From positions 1-64,000 of the forward strand of contig NZ_FQWU01000005.1 of assembly GCF_900129765.1 (NCBI RefSeq): 64,000 nt of DNA, given 5' to 3'. The position numbers and the translations under genes were made by a program. The stretch's first letter is position 1. The number at the start of each line of letters is the position of its first letter. The notes under the pieces were generated by a model that did not search any database, was not told the DNA's origin, and worked only from the letters and a program-made list of their open reading frames with translations. The stretch is from Massilia sp. CF038. GTDB lineage: Bacteria > Pseudomonadota > Gammaproteobacteria > Burkholderiales > Burkholderiaceae_D. Below, one piece after another: positions 45,150-53,687 of this stretch.

Positions 45150-46313
45150 ATGGAATTATCACAAACGCAACCATCGGGCGCGACTTATCAGCAAGCGCCA
45201 GGCTACTTCAAACGGCTGGGCATGGCGGACTGGCTGTATGCAGCCGGGCTGCTCGCTGCCGCCTTGTTTGCCCTGTCACGCTATGGCCACTTCATGGATG
45301 GCTATGAAAAGGCCATTTTGCTGCTGACCGCGCCTGTCTTTGCGGCCCTGGGCTGGCACTGGAAGCCGGTGCGCGCGCTGCTGCCTGCGGTGGCGGTGTT
45401 GAGCTTGCTTGCAATCAGTTTGTACGCCGGCAATCTGGACTTGGCCAACAAGAAATTCTTCCTCAAGTACATGCTGTCGAGCCAGTCGGCCATCTTGTGG
45501 ATGAGCACGCTGTTCGCGTTTTCCACCGTGTTTTACTGGGTCGGCCTGGCCGGGCGCAGCGAATTCGGCGGTGCAGTGGGTTCCAAGCTGTGCTGGGCTG
45601 CAGTGCTGCTGGGCTGGACCGGCATGATGGTGCGCTGGTACGAGTCTTACCTGATTGGCGCGGACGTTGGCCATATTCCCGTGTCGAACCTGTATGAAGT
45701 GTTCATTCTGTTCTCGATGATCACCGCCATGTTCTATCTGTATTACGAGCAGCATTACGGCACCCGTCAGCTGGGCGCGTTTGTGCTGCCGGTCATCACG
45801 GCGGCTGTCATCTTCCTGATGTGGTACACCGTCACCCGCAACGCCGCCGACATTCAGCCGCTGGTGCCGGCCCTGCAAAGCTGGTGGATGAAGATCCACG
45901 TGCCGGCCAATTTCATCGGTTACGGCACCTTTGCCCTGGCTGCGGGCGTGGCCACGGCCTATCTGCTCAAGACCCATGGCATCCTGGCCGACCGCTTGCC
46001 AGCGCTGGAAGTGCTCGACGACCTGATGTACAAGTCGATCTCGGTCGGCTTCGCCTTCTTTACCGTTGCCACTATCCTGGGCGCGCTGTGGGCAGCGGAA
46101 GCCTGGGGCGGCTACTGGTCCTGGGATCCGAAGGAAACCTGGGCCCTGATTGTCTGGTTCAACTATGCTGCCTGGCTGCACGTGCGCCTGCTGACCGGCT
46201 TGCGCGGCCCTGCCACCGCCTGGTGGGCCCTGATCGGCTTGCTGATAACGACGTTTGCCTTCCTGGGCGTCAATATGTTCCTGTCGGGCTTGCATTCCTA
46301 CGGCAAATTGTAA
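45150..46313 (+). CDS. ccsB: Cytochrome c biogenesis protein CcsB/CcsA (ResC)
   Basis: The 387-residue polytopic protein carries the tryptophan-rich haem-handling WWD motif (AWGGYWSWDPKETWALIVW, about residues 310-328) with flanking histidines, as in System II haem lyases. It forms the complex with ResB. A TCTGGAG site precedes the ATG, 29 bases after resB, so both are in one operon. Confidence 0.94.
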   Translation: MELSQTQPSGATYQQAPGYFKRLGMADWLYAAGLLAAALFALSRYGHFMDGYEKAILLLTAPVFAALGWHWKPVRALLPAVAVLSLLAISLYAGNLDLANKKFFLKYMLSSQSAILWMSTLFAFSTVFYWVGLAGRSEFGGAVGSKLCWAAVLLGWTGMMVRWYESYLIGADVGHIPVSNLYEVFILFSMITAMFYLYYEQHYGTRQLGAFVLPVITAAVIFLMWYTVTRNAADIQPLVPALQSWWMKIHVPANFIGYGTFALAAGVATAYLLKTHGILADRLPALEVLDDLMYKSISVGFAFFTVATILGALWAAEAWGGYWSWDPKETWALIVWFNYAAWLHVRLLTGLRGPATAWWALIGLLITTFAFLGVNMFLSGLHSYGKL

Positions 46314-46424
46314 GTACGCGCGCGGGGAAATGGCCCGCTGCCGGTGAATTTCGGCCAGATGGTGTAAGGTTTATGGAAGTTGCACGACCAAAACCTGTCA
46401 CCATCTGAATCGCCGGAGCACGCC

Positions 46425-47399
46425 ATGCTGATCAAACGCAGTCCCCAGTCCCTCGTCCTGCCCGCATCCGAGATCACGCCGCAAGCGGTGTACGAAGAGC
46501 GGCGCCGCTTCATTGCCCGCATGGCTGCCGGTGCCGTGGCTGGTGGCGCGCTGTGGGAAATGGCCAATCGCGAAGCCTTTGCTGACGTGCCTGCCCAGAA
46601 GCTGGCCGCCAAGCCCAATCCTGCCTACGCGCCGCTGGAAAAGCAGACCCCGTTCAAGGATGCCAGCAGCTACAACAATTACTACGAATTCGGCCTCGAC
46701 AAGGATGAGCCAGCCCAGACCGCGCACACCTTGCGCACCCGGCCATGGACGGTGTCGATCGAAGGCGAAGTCAAAAAGCCAATGACGCTCGACATCGACA
46801 GCCTGCTCAAGCTGGCACCGCTGGAAGAGCGCATCTATCGCCTGCGCTGCGTGGAAGGCTGGTCGATGGTGATTCCCTGGGTCGGTTATTCACTGTCAGC
46901 CCTGATCAAGAAGGTCGAGCCGACCGGCAACGCCAAGTTCGTTGAATTCACCACCCTGGCCGACAGCAAGCAAATGCCGGGCATCGGCAACCGTGTGCTC
47001 AACTGGCCATATGTGGAAGGCTTGCGCATCGACGAAGCCATGCATCCGCTCACCTTGCTGGGCCTGGGCATGTATGGCCAGACCCTGCCCAATCAGAACG
47101 GCGCACCGGTGCGCGTGGTGGTGCCCTGGAAATACGGCTTCAAGTCCGCCAAGTCCATCGTCAAGATCCGCTTCCTCAAGGAGCAGCCACGCACTGCCTG
47201 GAACGTGTCGGCCCCAAGCGAATACGGCTTCTATTCCAACGTCAATCCTGAGGTCGACCACCCGCGCTGGTCGCAGGCGAGCGAACGGCGCATTGGCGAA
47301 GATGGCTTCTTCCAGAAAAAGCGCAAGACGCTCATGTTCAACGGCTATCCCGAAGTGGCATCGCTGTACACCGGCATGGACTTGAAAAAGAACTTCTGA
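46425..47399 (+). CDS. msrP: Methionine sulphoxide reductase catalytic subunit MsrP
   Basis: The 324-residue product has a Tat signal (ERRRFIARM, residues 25-33) and the sulphite-oxidase fold with the molybdenum-ligand Cys142 in [15 protein letters not shown]. MsrP repairs oxidised methionines of periplasmic proteins. CGGAG lies six bases before the chosen ATG. It forms a two-gene operon with msrQ, two bases apart. Confidence 0.95.
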   Translation: MLIKRSPQSLVLPASEITPQAVYEERRRFIARMAAGAVAGGALWEMANREAFADVPAQKLAAKPNPAYAPLEKQTPFKDASSYNNYYEFGLDKDEPAQTAHTLRTRPWTVSIEGEVKKPMTLDIDSLLKLAPLEERIYRLRCVEGWSMVIPWVGYSLSALIKKVEPTGNAKFVEFTTLADSKQMPGIGNRVLNWPYVEGLRIDEAMHPLTLLGLGMYGQTLPNQNGAPVRVVVPWKYGFKSAKSIVKIRFLKEQPRTAWNVSAPSEYGFYSNVNPEVDHPRWSQASERRIGEDGFFQKKRKTLMFNGYPEVASLYTGMDLKKNF

Positions 47400-47401
47400 G
47401 C

Positions 47402-48022
47402 ATGGCCTTCAATCCAAGTCCCAAACAGCTGGTCCTGATCAAGGCGGCGCTGTTCGTGCTGGCCCTGTTGCCGCTGGCACGGTTGGTTTGGCTGACCGTC
47501 AGCGGCCAGTTTGTCGATCCGCTGGAAGCGATCACGCGCGGCACCGGCGACTGGGTGCTGTATCTGCTGTGCATCACGCTGGCCGTGACGCCCCTGCGCC
47601 GCCTGTCGGGCTGGAACTGGGTCGTCAAGCTGCGCCGCATGGCGGGCTTGTTCGCGTTCTTTTATGCCTTCCTGCACTTCCTCGCCTTCCTCTGGTTCGA
47701 TCACTTTTTCGATCTGGCGGCGATGTGGAAGGATGTCCTCAAACGGCCTTTCATCACGGTCGGTTTCATTGCCTTCGTGCTGCTCATTCCGCTGGCGGTC
47801 ACCAGCACCAACGGCATGATCAAGCGCCTCGGCGGCAAGCGCTGGCAATGGCTGCATCGCCTTATCTACCTCATTGCGCCACTTGGCATTCTGCATTTTT
47901 GGTGGATGAAGGCAGGCAAGCATAACTTCACGCAGCCCATCATTTTTGGCGTGATCGTGGCGGTCCTGCTTGGCTTGCGCCTGGTTTGGCTGCGTCAGAA
48001 AGCGGTGCGCGCGCACGCTTGA
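47402..48022 (+). CDS. msrQ: Haem-binding membrane subunit MsrQ
   Basis: The 206-residue protein has six hydrophobic helices and the ferric-reductase-like core of YedZ/MsrQ, with membrane histidines (FLHFLAFLWFDHFF, WQWLHRLIYL). It passes quinone-pool electrons to MsrP. It starts two bases after the msrP stop. Confidence 0.94.
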   Translation: MAFNPSPKQLVLIKAALFVLALLPLARLVWLTVSGQFVDPLEAITRGTGDWVLYLLCITLAVTPLRRLSGWNWVVKLRRMAGLFAFFYAFLHFLAFLWFDHFFDLAAMWKDVLKRPFITVGFIAFVLLIPLAVTSTNGMIKRLGGKRWQWLHRLIYLIAPLGILHFWWMKAGKHNFTQPIIFGVIVAVLLGLRLVWLRQKAVRAHA

Positions 48023-48064
48023 GGCAGGCCAGATTGCGGGCTTGCTCCGGGCCCAGAATGGTGC

Positions 48065-49135
48065 ATGAGTGGCCGCTACGATCTTGGTTACAAGCAATTA
48101 TTCGCGCACCCGGAACTCGTGCGCGAATTGCTGACCCAATTTACCCCCTGCACCTGGCTGGCCGCGCTCGAGGTGAGCGCATTTGAGCGCGTCAATCCCA
48201 GTTATGTTGGCGAGCACAAGGCCGAGCGTCAGGATGATCTGGTCTGGCGTGTGCGTTGCGGCGCGGACTGGGTGTACATCTATATTCTGCTTGAGTTTCA
48301 GTCCAATATCGACCGCTGGATGGCGCTGCGCATGCAAGTGTATGTGGGCTTGCTGTACCAGGATCTCGTCAAGCGGCACGAGCTTGCACCGGGCCACAAG
48401 CTGCCTGCCGTGCTGCCCCTGGTGTTCTACAACGGCGCCACGCCCTGGAGCGCTGCGCTTGAGCTGAGCCAGATGATTGTTCCGGCGCCGGATGGTTTGC
48501 ATGGCCTGCAGGCGGCCCAGCGCTATTTGCTGGTCGACCAGCAGCGTCTCGATCCGAACGCGCTCGAGGCGCACGGCAGCTTGCTGGCGCTCTTGTTCAA
48601 GCTTGAACTTTCAGAGGCGACGACGGTCTTACCGGACGTACTGGCATCGCTGTCGGCATGGTTTGCCGATGTCGCACAAGAACCATTGCGGCGCAGCGTA
48701 CTGCTTTGGCTGGAAGACGTCGTCGCGCGTGAAATGCCAGGCGTACCAGTCGAGCAAGTCATCCTTGGACATGGAGGTCATATGGCGGCGCGCAAATATG
48801 CAACCTGGCTTGATTGCTGGAAGGACGAAGGCAGGCAGATCGGCCTGGAATTGGGCAAGTTGGAGGGGATGGAACTGGGCAAGGCAGAGGGCAAGGAACT
48901 GGGCAAGGCAGAGGGCAAGGAACTGGGCAAGGCAGAGGGAAAGGCAGAAGGACAGCGCCATGCACTTGTCAAAGTGATCGAGGCGCGCTTCGGGGCGCTG
49001 CCACCTGCCACCGCACAAATCGTGGCTGACATTCCCAACGATGATCTGGAGCGCTGGATCGTCAAGGCCGCCAGCGCCCCCAGTTTGCAGGCGCTGGCCG
49101 ATGGCGCAGCGCCATCGGCACATCACGCCAGTTAG
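48065..49135 (+). CDS. Rpn-family recombination-promoting nuclease / putative transposase
   Basis: The 356-residue product matches the Rpn/YhgA family. An N-terminal PD-(D/E)xK nuclease domain (about 1-230) has DLGYKQLFAHPELV, the acidic QDDLVWRVR and YILLEFQSNIDRWMALRMQVY. The C-terminal part (about 240-356) has an eight-residue ELGKAEGK tandem repeat and a helical end. Rpn proteins are DNA endonucleases, and several E. coli members act in phage defence. There is no ribosome binding site before the ATG, in contrast to the internal start at 48782. It abuts lysA tail to tail with no gap. Confidence 0.88.
   Translation: MSGRYDLGYKQLFAHPELVRELLTQFTPCTWLAALEVSAFERVNPSYVGEHKAERQDDLVWRVRCGADWVYIYILLEFQSNIDRWMALRMQVYVGLLYQDLVKRHELAPGHKLPAVLPLVFYNGATPWSAALELSQMIVPAPDGLHGLQAAQRYLLVDQQRLDPNALEAHGSLLALLFKLELSEATTVLPDVLASLSAWFADVAQEPLRRSVLLWLEDVVAREMPGVPVEQVILGHGGHMAARKYATWLDCWKDEGRQIGLELGKLEGMELGKAEGKELGKAEGKELGKAEGKAEGQRHALVKVIEARFGALPPATAQIVADIPNDDLERWIVKAASAPSLQALADGAAPSAHHAS
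48782..49135 (+). CDS. Predicted internal RpnS-type small protein (in-frame C-terminal part)
   Basis: An ATG in the same frame as the Rpn gene (its Met240) is preceded by GGAGGT at three bases, far better than the site of the full-length start. The 117-residue product (MAARKYATWLDCWKDEGRQI...) would be the C-terminal variable domain alone, including the ELGKAEGK repeats. In characterised E. coli rpn genes such an internal product binds the full-length protein and blocks its toxicity. The start signal is seen in the sequence; the function is inferred from that family. Confidence 0.55.
   Translation: MAARKYATWLDCWKDEGRQIGLELGKLEGMELGKAEGKELGKAEGKELGKAEGKAEGQRHALVKVIEARFGALPPATAQIVADIPNDDLERWIVKAASAPSLQALADGAAPSAHHAS
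48846..48953 (+). repeat. 24-bp tandem repeat inside the Rpn gene
   Basis: About four copies of a 24-base unit (consensus AAGGAACTGGGCAAGGCAGAGGGC in parts) encode ELGKAEGK. The last three copies are nearly identical in DNA, a sign of recent expansion and of likely length variation between strains without frameshift. Confidence 0.9.
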
Positions 49136-50413
49136 TTACTTCAGCAACGATTCCAGCGCGAACAGATCAGCAGGGTTTTCCCGCTCGCGCACCAGGTGCA
49201 CGTGGTCACCGTCGACGATGACTTCAGCGGCACGTCCGCGCGTGTTGTAGTTCGAGGACATGGTCAAGCCATACGCACCTGCCTGCATAATGGCAAGCAA
49301 GTCGCCCTGCTCGACAGCCAGCGCGCGTTCGCGTGCCAGCCAGTCGCCGGACTCGCACACCGGGCCCACTACGTCATACAGTGCCGGCGCCGTATCGCGC
49401 AGTGCGACCGGCCGCACATCCATCCAGGCTTGGTAAAGGGCAGGGCGCATCAAGTCATTCATGGCCGCGTCAACGATGCAGAAATTCTTTTCGGCGCCGG
49501 GCTTGAGGTATTCCACGCGCGTGAGCAAGACCCCGGTATCACCCACGATGGCGCGGCCCGGTTCGAAAATCACCTTGATCGGGGCGCCACCATAACTGGC
49601 AGCGCGCCAGGCGTCGATGCGGGCAAACACGCGGCCCAGGTAGTCGCCCACTGGCACCGGTTCGTCTTCACCGGCTTCGCCGTAATTGATGCCAATGCCG
49701 CCGCCCATGTCCAGGTGGTGCAGCACAATGCCCTCCTGCGCCAGTGCATCGATCAGTTCGATGAGCTTGTCGAGCGCCTCCAGCAGCGGCGCGTCGTCGA
49801 GCAGCTGGGAGCCGATATGGCAGTCGATCCCCACCGGCTCAAGATGGGGCAGGGCAGCGGCAGCGCGGTAGGTGGCGAGCGCGTCGTCGAACGCGACGCC
49901 GAACTTGTTGGCCTTCAGGCCGGTCGCAATGTAGGGATGGGTCTTGGCATCCACGTTCGGATTGACGCGCAGCGACACTCGCGCCGTCAGGCCCATGGCG
50001 CCGGCGACGGCATTGAGGCGGTGCAGTTCCGGGATCGATTCAACGTTGAAGCACAAGATGTCGTGTTCCAGGGCCAGGCGCATCTCCGCCTCGCTCTTGC
50101 CGACGCCGGAGAAAATCACCTTGCCCGGATCACCGCCGGCCGCGACCACGCGCAGCAGTTCGCCGCCGGAAACGATGTCAAAGCCGGCGCCTTGCCGGGC
50201 CAGCAGGTTCAGGATGGCCAGGTTGGAATTGGCCTTCATGGCGTAGCAGACCAGGGCATCGCGACCGGCGCAGGCGCTGGCAAACGCGTCGAAATTGGCC
50301 AGCAGGGCGGCCTTCGAATAGACGTAGGTGGGCGTGCCGAACTGCTCGGCAATGTGGTGCAGGGGCGTGGCTTCGGCGTGCAGGACGCCATCAAGGTGAA
50401 AGAATTGCGACAT
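49136..50413 (-). CDS. lysA: Diaminopimelate decarboxylase
   Basis: The 425-residue product has the PLP lysine (CYAMKANSN, Lys60), the HIGSQ loop (GIDCHIGSQLLD), the Gly-rich MGGGIGI phosphate loop, the FEPGRAIVGDTG segment and the C-terminal CESGDWLARERAL. It makes L-lysine from meso-diaminopimelate. It is downstream of lptM in the same unit (three bases apart), and its stop codon directly abuts the Rpn gene's stop on the other strand. Confidence 0.96.
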   Translation of the reverse strand: MSQFFHLDGVLHAEATPLHHIAEQFGTPTYVYSKAALLANFDAFASACAGRDALVCYAMKANSNLAILNLLARQGAGFDIVSGGELLRVVAAGGDPGKVIFSGVGKSEAEMRLALEHDILCFNVESIPELHRLNAVAGAMGLTARVSLRVNPNVDAKTHPYIATGLKANKFGVAFDDALATYRAAAALPHLEPVGIDCHIGSQLLDDAPLLEALDKLIELIDALAQEGIVLHHLDMGGGIGINYGEAGEDEPVPVGDYLGRVFARIDAWRAASYGGAPIKVIFEPGRAIVGDTGVLLTRVEYLKPGAEKNFCIVDAAMNDLMRPALYQAWMDVRPVALRDTAPALYDVVGPVCESGDWLARERALAVEQGDLLAIMQAGAYGLTMSSNYNTRGRAAEVIVDGDHVHLVRERENPADLFALESLLK

Positions 50414-50416
50414 GAA

Positions 50417-50596
50417 TTATTCGTTGGTGGGGGTGGGCGTGGGCGATGGAAGTGGCACCGGCGCGCTCGCCTTGGGTGTGGCTTTGGCCGGTGGGGCAGG
50501 CATGTACAGCGGTCCGGTTTGACCGCAGCCGGCCAGCAGCAGTCCGGATAAGACCACGGCGGCAATGCCGGTATTACGCGAGAAAGAAGACTTCAC
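50417..50596 (-). CDS. lptM: LptM (YifL-like) small outer-membrane lipoprotein
   Basis: The 59-residue product has a signal peptide with lipobox LLAGC (Cys24) followed by the family signature GQTGPLYMP and a Pro-rich tail. LptM helps LptD fold and mature in the lipopolysaccharide translocon. GTG at 50596 is preferred as start, giving a basic SSFSRN region before the hydrophobic core; a TTG four codons further up is possible. It is encoded just before lysA and divergent from cyaY, as in other betaproteobacteria. Confidence 0.88.
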   Translation of the reverse strand: MKSSFSRNTGIAAVVLSGLLLAGCGQTGPLYMPAPPAKATPKASAPVPLPSPTPTPTNE

Positions 50597-50637
50597 GATT
50601 AGAATCAAGGTTTGATGGGTAGACCTTGGAGTGTAGC

Positions 50638-50964
50638 ATGAGCGAAAAAGAATTTTTGGACCTGGCAGAATCGACCTTGAACACCATCGAAGCAGCCATG
50701 GACAGGCTGAACGACGAGGACGTCATCGATGTGGAATGCAAGCGCAGTGGCAATGTGCTGGAGATCGAATTCATCGACAACGGCAGCAAGATCATTGTCA
50801 ACAGCCAGGCGCCCATGAAGGAATTGTGGGTAGCCGCCAAGTCGGGCGGCTTCCATTACCGGCACCAGGACGGTGCCTGGCGCAATACCCGGGACGGCTC
50901 GGAACTGTTCGCGGCCCTGTCGGCCCTGGCCAGCGCCCAGGGCGGCGCCGCCGTCACGCTTTGA
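50638..50964 (+). CDS. cyaY: Frataxin-like iron protein CyaY
   Basis: The 108-residue product has the acidic first helix (SEKEFLDLAESTLNTIEAAMD) and the beta-sheet segment ending KELWVAAKSGGFHYRHQDGAWRNTRDG, the frataxin signature. It delivers iron to, or regulates, Fe-S cluster assembly. GGAG lies seven bases before the ATG. Divergent from lptM, and convergent with mrcA. Confidence 0.95.
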   Translation: MSEKEFLDLAESTLNTIEAAMDRLNDEDVIDVECKRSGNVLEIEFIDNGSKIIVNSQAPMKELWVAAKSGGFHYRHQDGAWRNTRDGSELFAALSALASAQGGAAVTL

Positions 50965-50980
50965 AGCGCAGGGACCCGTC

Positions 50981-53332
50981 TTAGAACAGCTCGTTCTTGA
51001 CCGCGTCCTTGCTCTTTTCTTCCGCCGGCACGGTTTGTTCGCCGACATCCAGACTCTGTACACCCGTGCCTGGCGGGTTTTCGGCATAGTAATAGTCATC
51101 CCCCACCTTGATCATGCCGTCGGGTACGGCACGCTCTTCGATGGGCACGTCTTTCAAGGCCTTCTGCATGTAGCCAATCCAGATCGGCAGTGCCAGGCCG
51201 CCCCCGGTTTCCTTGTTACCCAGGTTCTTCGGCTGGTCGTAGCCGATCCAGGCAATGCCCACCAGATGCGGCTGGTAGCCAGCGAACCAGGCATCGATCG
51301 AATCGTTGGTGGTCCCGGTCTTGCCGGCCAGATCGGTGCGTTTCAGCGACAAGGCCTTGGTGGCGGTGCCGTAGCGCACCACGTCCTTGAGCATGCTGTC
51401 GACCAGGAAGGCATTGCGGGCGTCGATCACGCGGTTTGCTTCATTGCCGGCCTTGTCGGGCGTGGCCTGTGACAGCACCTTGCCGTCGCTGTCGGTGACC
51501 TTGGAAATGAGGTAGGGACTGACGCGGTAGCCGCCGTTGGCAAACACCGAATAGGCGCCTGCCATCTGCAAGGGGGTGGTCGCGCCGGCACCCAGTGCCA
51601 GCGTCAGGTAGGGCGGATTCTTTTCCGGCTCGAAGCCGAAGCGGGTGGTGTATTCCTGGCCGTACTTGGCGCCAATCTTGTTCAAGATGCGGATCGAAAT
51701 CATGTTCTTGGACTTGGTCAGTCCGCGCCGCATGGTCATCGGTCCTTCATACTTGTTGTCGTAGTTCTTCGGTTCCCAGGCCTGGCCGCCGGTCTGGCCC
51801 GCATCAAAGCTGATCGGGGCATCGTTGATGATGGTGGCCGGCGACAAACCACGCTCGAGCGAGGCGGAATAGATGAAGGGCTTGAACGAGGAGCCCGGCT
51901 GGCGCCAGGCCTGGGTCACGTGGTTGAACTTGTTGCGGTTATAGTCGAAGCCGCCCACCAGCGCGTGGATGGCGCCGTCAGTCGGATCGGTGGCCACGAA
52001 GGCCGATTCGACTTCCGGCATTTGCGTCACGCTCCAGTCGCGCCCTTCCTGGGTCACCCGGATCACGGCGCCGCGCTTGACGCGGCGATTGGGCGCGGCC
52101 TTGGCCGACAGCCAGTTCTGGGCAAAGGCCAGTCCCGTGCCCTTGATGCGGATATCTTCGCCCGAAGCGAGCACCGCGTGGATTTCAGTGGGCGAGGCTT
52201 CCAGCACCATGGCGGCGACGATGTCGTCGCTGTCGGGATGGTCGGCCAGTTCGGTTTCAATCGCTTCGTCCGCCTCTTCCTTGGCAGCGGGAATCTCGAT
52301 ATACGCTTCCGGTCCGCGGTAGGGATGGCGCCGCTCGTACTCCATCACGCCGCGCCGCAGTGCCAGATAGGCCGCATCCTGGTCGGCCTTGGTGATCGTG
52401 GTAAACACATTCAGGCCGCGCGTGTAGGTGTCTTCCTTGAACTGCTCATACACCAGCTGGCGCGCCATTTCCGCCACATACTCGGCATGCACGCCGAACG
52501 CGCTGCTGTCGGTCTTGATCTTGAGCTCTTCGTTCTTGGCCTTTTCGAACTGGGCATCGGTCAGATAACCAAGCTGGTGCATGCGCACCAAAATGTATTG
52601 CTGGCGCGTACGGGCCCGCTTCGGATTGACCACCGGGTTATAGGCTGACGGTGCCTTGGGCAAGCCAGCCAGCATGGCCGCTTCGCCAATACTGATGTCC
52701 TTGATATTCTTGCCAAAATAGATTTGCGCGGCAGAGGCGAAGCCGAACGCACGCTGGCCCAGATAAATCTGGTTCATATAGACCTCGAGGATCTGGTCCT
52801 TGGTCAGGTTTTTCTCGATTTTCCAGGACAGCAGAATTTCGTAGGCCTTGCGCTTGTACGATTGCTCGGATGACAGGAAGAAGTTGCGCGCCACCTGCTG
52901 GGTGATGGTGGACGCGCCCTGGCGCGCCCCGCTGCTCGAGGCATTGTGCAAGAACGCGCGCAGGGCACCCTTGTAGTCGACCCCGCCATGTTCGTAGAAG
53001 CGGTCATCCTCGATCGCCAGGATGGCTTTTTTCATCACATCCGGAATGTCTTTGAGGCGCACCAGGTTGCGCCGCTCCTCGCCAAACTCGCCAATCAGGA
53101 CATTGTCGGCAGAAAAGATACGCAAAGGCATTTTTGGCCGGTAATCGGTCAGGGTGTCGAGTGCCGGCAAGTTCGGGTAGGCCATGGCAAGTGCAAAAAC
53201 CACAAGCAAGAGGCCGACCAGGCCCAGCCCGACGATGCCGCCCAGCACCATAAACAACAGTTTTTTGACACTGCGCTTGCTGCCTGCGCCAGAGGGAGAA
53301 GAGGGTTTACGGTCCGTTGCGGAGGAGGCCAT
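50981..53332 (-). CDS. mrcA: Penicillin-binding protein 1A
   Basis: The 783-residue bifunctional enzyme has an N-terminal membrane anchor (about 24-52), the glycosyltransferase domain with catalytic Glu108 (AIEDDRFYEHGG) and GASTITQQVARNFFL, then an OB-like insert and the transpeptidase domain with the SxxK serine at about 481 (GSSFKPF), the SKN motif and KTGTTND. It polymerises and cross-links peptidoglycan. The ATG before ASSATDRK is chosen; the 37 extra upstream residues are not conserved. It is divergent from pilM, a standard arrangement. Confidence 0.95.
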   Translation of the reverse strand: MASSATDRKPSSPSGAGSKRSVKKLLFMVLGGIVGLGLVGLLLVVFALAMAYPNLPALDTLTDYRPKMPLRIFSADNVLIGEFGEERRNLVRLKDIPDVMKKAILAIEDDRFYEHGGVDYKGALRAFLHNASSSGARQGASTITQQVARNFFLSSEQSYKRKAYEILLSWKIEKNLTKDQILEVYMNQIYLGQRAFGFASAAQIYFGKNIKDISIGEAAMLAGLPKAPSAYNPVVNPKRARTRQQYILVRMHQLGYLTDAQFEKAKNEELKIKTDSSAFGVHAEYVAEMARQLVYEQFKEDTYTRGLNVFTTITKADQDAAYLALRRGVMEYERRHPYRGPEAYIEIPAAKEEADEAIETELADHPDSDDIVAAMVLEASPTEIHAVLASGEDIRIKGTGLAFAQNWLSAKAAPNRRVKRGAVIRVTQEGRDWSVTQMPEVESAFVATDPTDGAIHALVGGFDYNRNKFNHVTQAWRQPGSSFKPFIYSASLERGLSPATIINDAPISFDAGQTGGQAWEPKNYDNKYEGPMTMRRGLTKSKNMISIRILNKIGAKYGQEYTTRFGFEPEKNPPYLTLALGAGATTPLQMAGAYSVFANGGYRVSPYLISKVTDSDGKVLSQATPDKAGNEANRVIDARNAFLVDSMLKDVVRYGTATKALSLKRTDLAGKTGTTNDSIDAWFAGYQPHLVGIAWIGYDQPKNLGNKETGGGLALPIWIGYMQKALKDVPIEERAVPDGMIKVGDDYYYAENPPGTGVQSLDVGEQTVPAEEKSKDAVKNELF

Positions 53333-53366
53333 GCGGATTAAATCTTTCAGGGAGAAGTTGCGCTTG

Positions 53367-53372
53367 ATTATA
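53367..53372 (-). promoter_or_regulatory. Candidate -10 box for mrcA
   Basis: A perfect TATAAT on the minus strand lies 35 bases before the mrcA start, but the -35 position is poor. The divergent gap 53333-53687 (355 bases) is otherwise AT-rich on the pilM side (TATAAC at 53585, TATAAA at 53594), with no clear pilM promoter and no gene. Confidence 0.45.
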
Positions 53373-53687
53373 ATGCAAGGGGATGCGCTGCGGCGCACCG
53401 GCCCGGTCGCCGGACCGGAGGTATTGTTTTTTCCTGTGGACAACTATGATGTCGGCATATTCATAGAGTGTCGTTTTCCTGCCAGTCTCGGCAAAATTCC
53501 AATGCAGAAATACCTTTACATCCCTTGAGGATAGTTGCTACGATTTAATGTAGTGTCTTATGAGTGCGGTCTAAATGGCGGTTTTATAACAAATATAAAG
53601 CCCAATTGGCCGCAATTTCATCAATCGTACTGCAATGCAACTGTTGCAGCGTAAGCAGTGATGTTGGTAGGTGAGGGAGTTCGCTCG

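Noticed and set aside
48629-49126. Antisense frame with repeated CPLPCPVP opposite the Rpn gene
   Set aside because: It is the complement of the 24-bp repeat and has no start signal. The sense strand carries the Rpn domains.
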